NCBI GenBank assembly: GCA_023395515.1
Contig: JAEWZB010000017.1
Coordinates: 1 to 8,033 of the forward strand
DNA: 8,033 nt
DNA from: Bacillota bacterium
Lineage (GTDB): Bacteria; Bacillota; Syntrophomonadia; Syntrophomonadales; Syntrophomonadaceae
Direction: 5' to 3'
In this document: positions 6,595 to 8,033 of the stretch, in pieces
Layout: every line of letters starts with the position of its first letter
How positions within the stretch are numbered: position 1 is the stretch's first letter
Made by a program: the position numbers and the translations under genes
Notes under the pieces: generated by a model
What the model was told of the DNA's origin: nothing
What the model saw: the letters and a program-made list of their open reading frames with translations, nothing else
Database searches by the model: none

Positions 6595-8033
6595 TTATGT
6601 TTCCGAAATATTACTATATGTTCTTTGAAACTTATTAGAAAAAATGAATACTATTAACAGTACCAAGATTCCGAGTGAAATTAATCCCACCCCCAGTCGC
6701 ATACCTAATGATAAAGCCAGTCCATATACTATGGGTCCAGCCATTCTGCTTAAATTCACCATCCCGCTAAAATAAGCTATGCCTTCATTGATTTGTAAAT
6801 CTTTGATTCCTTTTAAATTTAAGAAATGGGTAGTCTTTAAAGAAATAGCAAAACTTTCGGCAATACCTAATAAAATAAGGGTCATAAAAGCTGCGGCAAC
6901 ACTGCCGAAAAATACAAAGGTTAATAAGGCCGAGGCCACAATAAACATAGCGGCTATCAATCCCTTGGTATTACCAAACCTTTCCGTAACATATCTGGTT
7001 AGAAACGGTCCTAAATAAATTATAAAAAGACCATTTAAAAGAAAACCCCGGCTTATATCACTCTGGGACAAATCATTACTGGAGGCAAACAAAGGAAAAT
7101 AGTAATCTAAAAATGCTCCGCTAATAAAAAAAGGTATAAAAATACATAATAAAAACAGAATAGCCCTTTTATCGGCAATAAAATTAACGAACTTGCTCCA
7201 AGCCTTAATGTCACTAGTTTCCCGGGTTTCTATTTCAAATTTACTCATTAATTGTTTAACAAAAAGTAACGGAATAATGGCCAGGATGGCGGTTAAATAA
7301 AAAACCGTCTCATAACCAACCCGGTCGGCTAACATCCCCCCAATAACTACCCCGCAGTTTAACCCTGCAATAGAACCGGCGGAAAACTGGGCAATAGCCA
7401 TATTATTTTCCGGTAAGGAAACTACTAAACTGCGTATGGCCATTAATATAAGACCTAAACCTAACCCGGCTATACCCCGGGACAAAACATAGATCAAGGC
7501 ACTAAAACTAAGTCCTGATATTAAATTACCTGCCATCAGGAATAAAGCACCTATATAAAATATGCTGCGCCAGCCCTTTTTATTAATTGACCAACCAGCC
7601 AATATGATGGCTAATATCCCTCCCAACATTTCGGCGGAAAGGGGCAATCCTAGCACCACATCTTTAGGTAATACTCCCATATGCTGGTAAAGGTTATTCA
7701 TTACAATCGGAACAAAAGTTAAAGACATATATGTACATAAACTAATAAAAAAGGTAAGTCCTCTGACTAAGCCGTGACTAGTTTTATAGTTAATAGCAGA
7801 TGGCTGACCAGATAATTTTTTAGACCCTCTAATCATAATTATTACGGCCAATAAAGTAAGTTCGATCATAAAAAATATAGATATAACCAAAACGGTAAGC
7901 ATGTCGAGAAGAATTTTAAACATTTGTTTATCAATATAATCATGGGCAATTGCCGCATTAATTTGGCTATATATTCCCGTATTTTCCGGGTTATATTCTT
8001 GGACTAAACTAATCTTTTCAATTTGAGGTAAAC
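6595..8033 (-). CDS. MFS-family membrane protein with an N-terminal extracytoplasmic/TM extension, 5' end outside window
   Basis: This is a Major Facilitator Superfamily protein, substrate unknown. The first ATG in the window is at 7923, but the frame stays open from there to the edge (36 further codons, starting LPQIEKISLV), and the ATG has no Shine-Dalgarno, only GATAAACAA. The true start is therefore very likely off the window. Counting from the Met at 7923: an extra membrane helix at about 9-31 is followed by a basic, polar loop (RGSKKLSGQPS, 32-42). Twelve MFS helices then lie at about 53-76, 88-110, 120-138, 141-165, 178-200, 205-224, 253-272, 290-308, 320-338, 343-365, 380-402 and 406-429. 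The motif A position is degenerate (AGWSINKKGWRS, 109-120); RGIAGLGLG (149-157) is typical of helix 4, and a glycine-rich fifth helix ends in GGMLADRVG (195-203). The N-terminus of an MFS core is cytoplasmic, so the extra helix puts the preceding segment outside. This suggests a sensor-type domain fused to an MFS core. It ends normally at TAA, 39 bases before the lipoprotein gene. Confidence 0.85.
   Translation of the reverse strand, partial: LPQIEKISLVQEYNPENTGIYSQINAAIAHDYIDKQMFKILLDMLTVLVISIFFMIELTLLAVIIMIRGSKKLSGQPSAINYKTSHGLVRGLTFFISLCTYMSLTFVPIVMNNLYQHMGVLPKDVVLGLPLSAEMLGGILAIILAGWSINKKGWRSIFYIGALFLMAGNLISGLSFSALIYVLSRGIAGLGLGLILMAIRSLVVSLPENNMAIAQFSAGSIAGLNCGVVIGGMLADRVGYETVFYLTAILAIIPLLFVKQLMSKFEIETRETSDIKAWSKFVNFIADKRAILFLLCIFIPFFISGAFLDYYFPLFASSNDLSQSDISRGFLLNGLFIIYLGPFLTRYVTERFGNTKGLIAAMFIVASALLTFVFFGSVAAAFMTLILLGIAESFAISLKTTHFLNLKGIKDLQINEGIAYFSGMVNLSRMAGPIVYGLALSLGMRLGVGLISLGILVLLIVFIFSNKFQRTYSNISET

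Larger units (their letters stand above)
1..8033 (-). other. Putative single operon: MFS fusion, binding lipoprotein, HlyD, ABC1, ABC2
   Basis: All five genes run the same way with gaps of 39, 30, 26 and 25 bases, each gap filled mostly by a ribosome binding site. I find no stem with a T-run strong enough to be an intrinsic terminator and no clear -35/-10 pair in any gap. The promoter should lie to the right of the window, and transcription should continue left past ABC2. Co-transcription is inferred from spacing only. Confidence 0.75.

Noticed and set aside
7921..7923. ATG taken as the start of the MFS gene
   Set aside because: There is no Shine-Dalgarno before it, the frame is open upstream to the edge, and it would begin right at a membrane helix, cutting off an in-frame extension.

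Overview
The window is a single run of five same-strand genes, all on the minus strand, so transcription enters at the right edge and leaves at the left. The DNA is AT-rich. The genes have strong purine-rich Shine-Dalgarno sequences, two probable TTG starts, and a solute-binding protein made as a lipoprotein. Together these suggest a Bacillota (Firmicutes) host, probably an anaerobic clostridial lineage. That placement is inference, since the window has no rRNA or housekeeping marker.

Layout in transcription order: (1) 8033-6595, a Major Facilitator Superfamily protein. Its reading frame is open to the window edge, and an extra membrane helix plus a soluble stretch precede the 12 MFS helices. 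(2) 6555-5401, a type I periplasmic-binding-fold lipoprotein of the branched-chain amino-acid (LivK/LivJ, Peripla_BP_6) type. (3) 5370-4027, an HlyD-type membrane fusion protein that closely fits the NHLM/NHLP bacteriocin-system secretion protein. (4) 4000-1841, an ABC transporter with an N-terminal C39 peptidase, of the NHLM ABC1 type. (5) 1815-1, an ABC transporter of the NHLM ABC2 type, cut off by the left edge before its ATPase domain. Gaps between genes are only 25 to 39 bases, each holds a ribosome binding site, and none holds a convincing terminator or promoter. The five genes therefore read as one operon.

The last three genes are the full export module known from NHLP (nitrile-hydratase-leader peptide) natural-product clusters. 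The C39 domain trims the leader of a ribosomally made peptide, the two ABC subunits probably pair for transport, and the HlyD protein extends the path outward. No precursor peptide or modification enzyme lies in the window, so the cargo must be encoded elsewhere, most likely in the flanks.

The unusual part is the front of the operon: a solute-binding lipoprotein with no importer genes beside it, next to a probable membrane-sensor/MFS fusion. A reasonable hypothesis is that these two form an extracellular sensing, recapture or immunity branch tied to peptide export. No stretch longer than 300 bases is without a gene, and I see no RNA gene, mobile element, CRISPR array or notable repeat.
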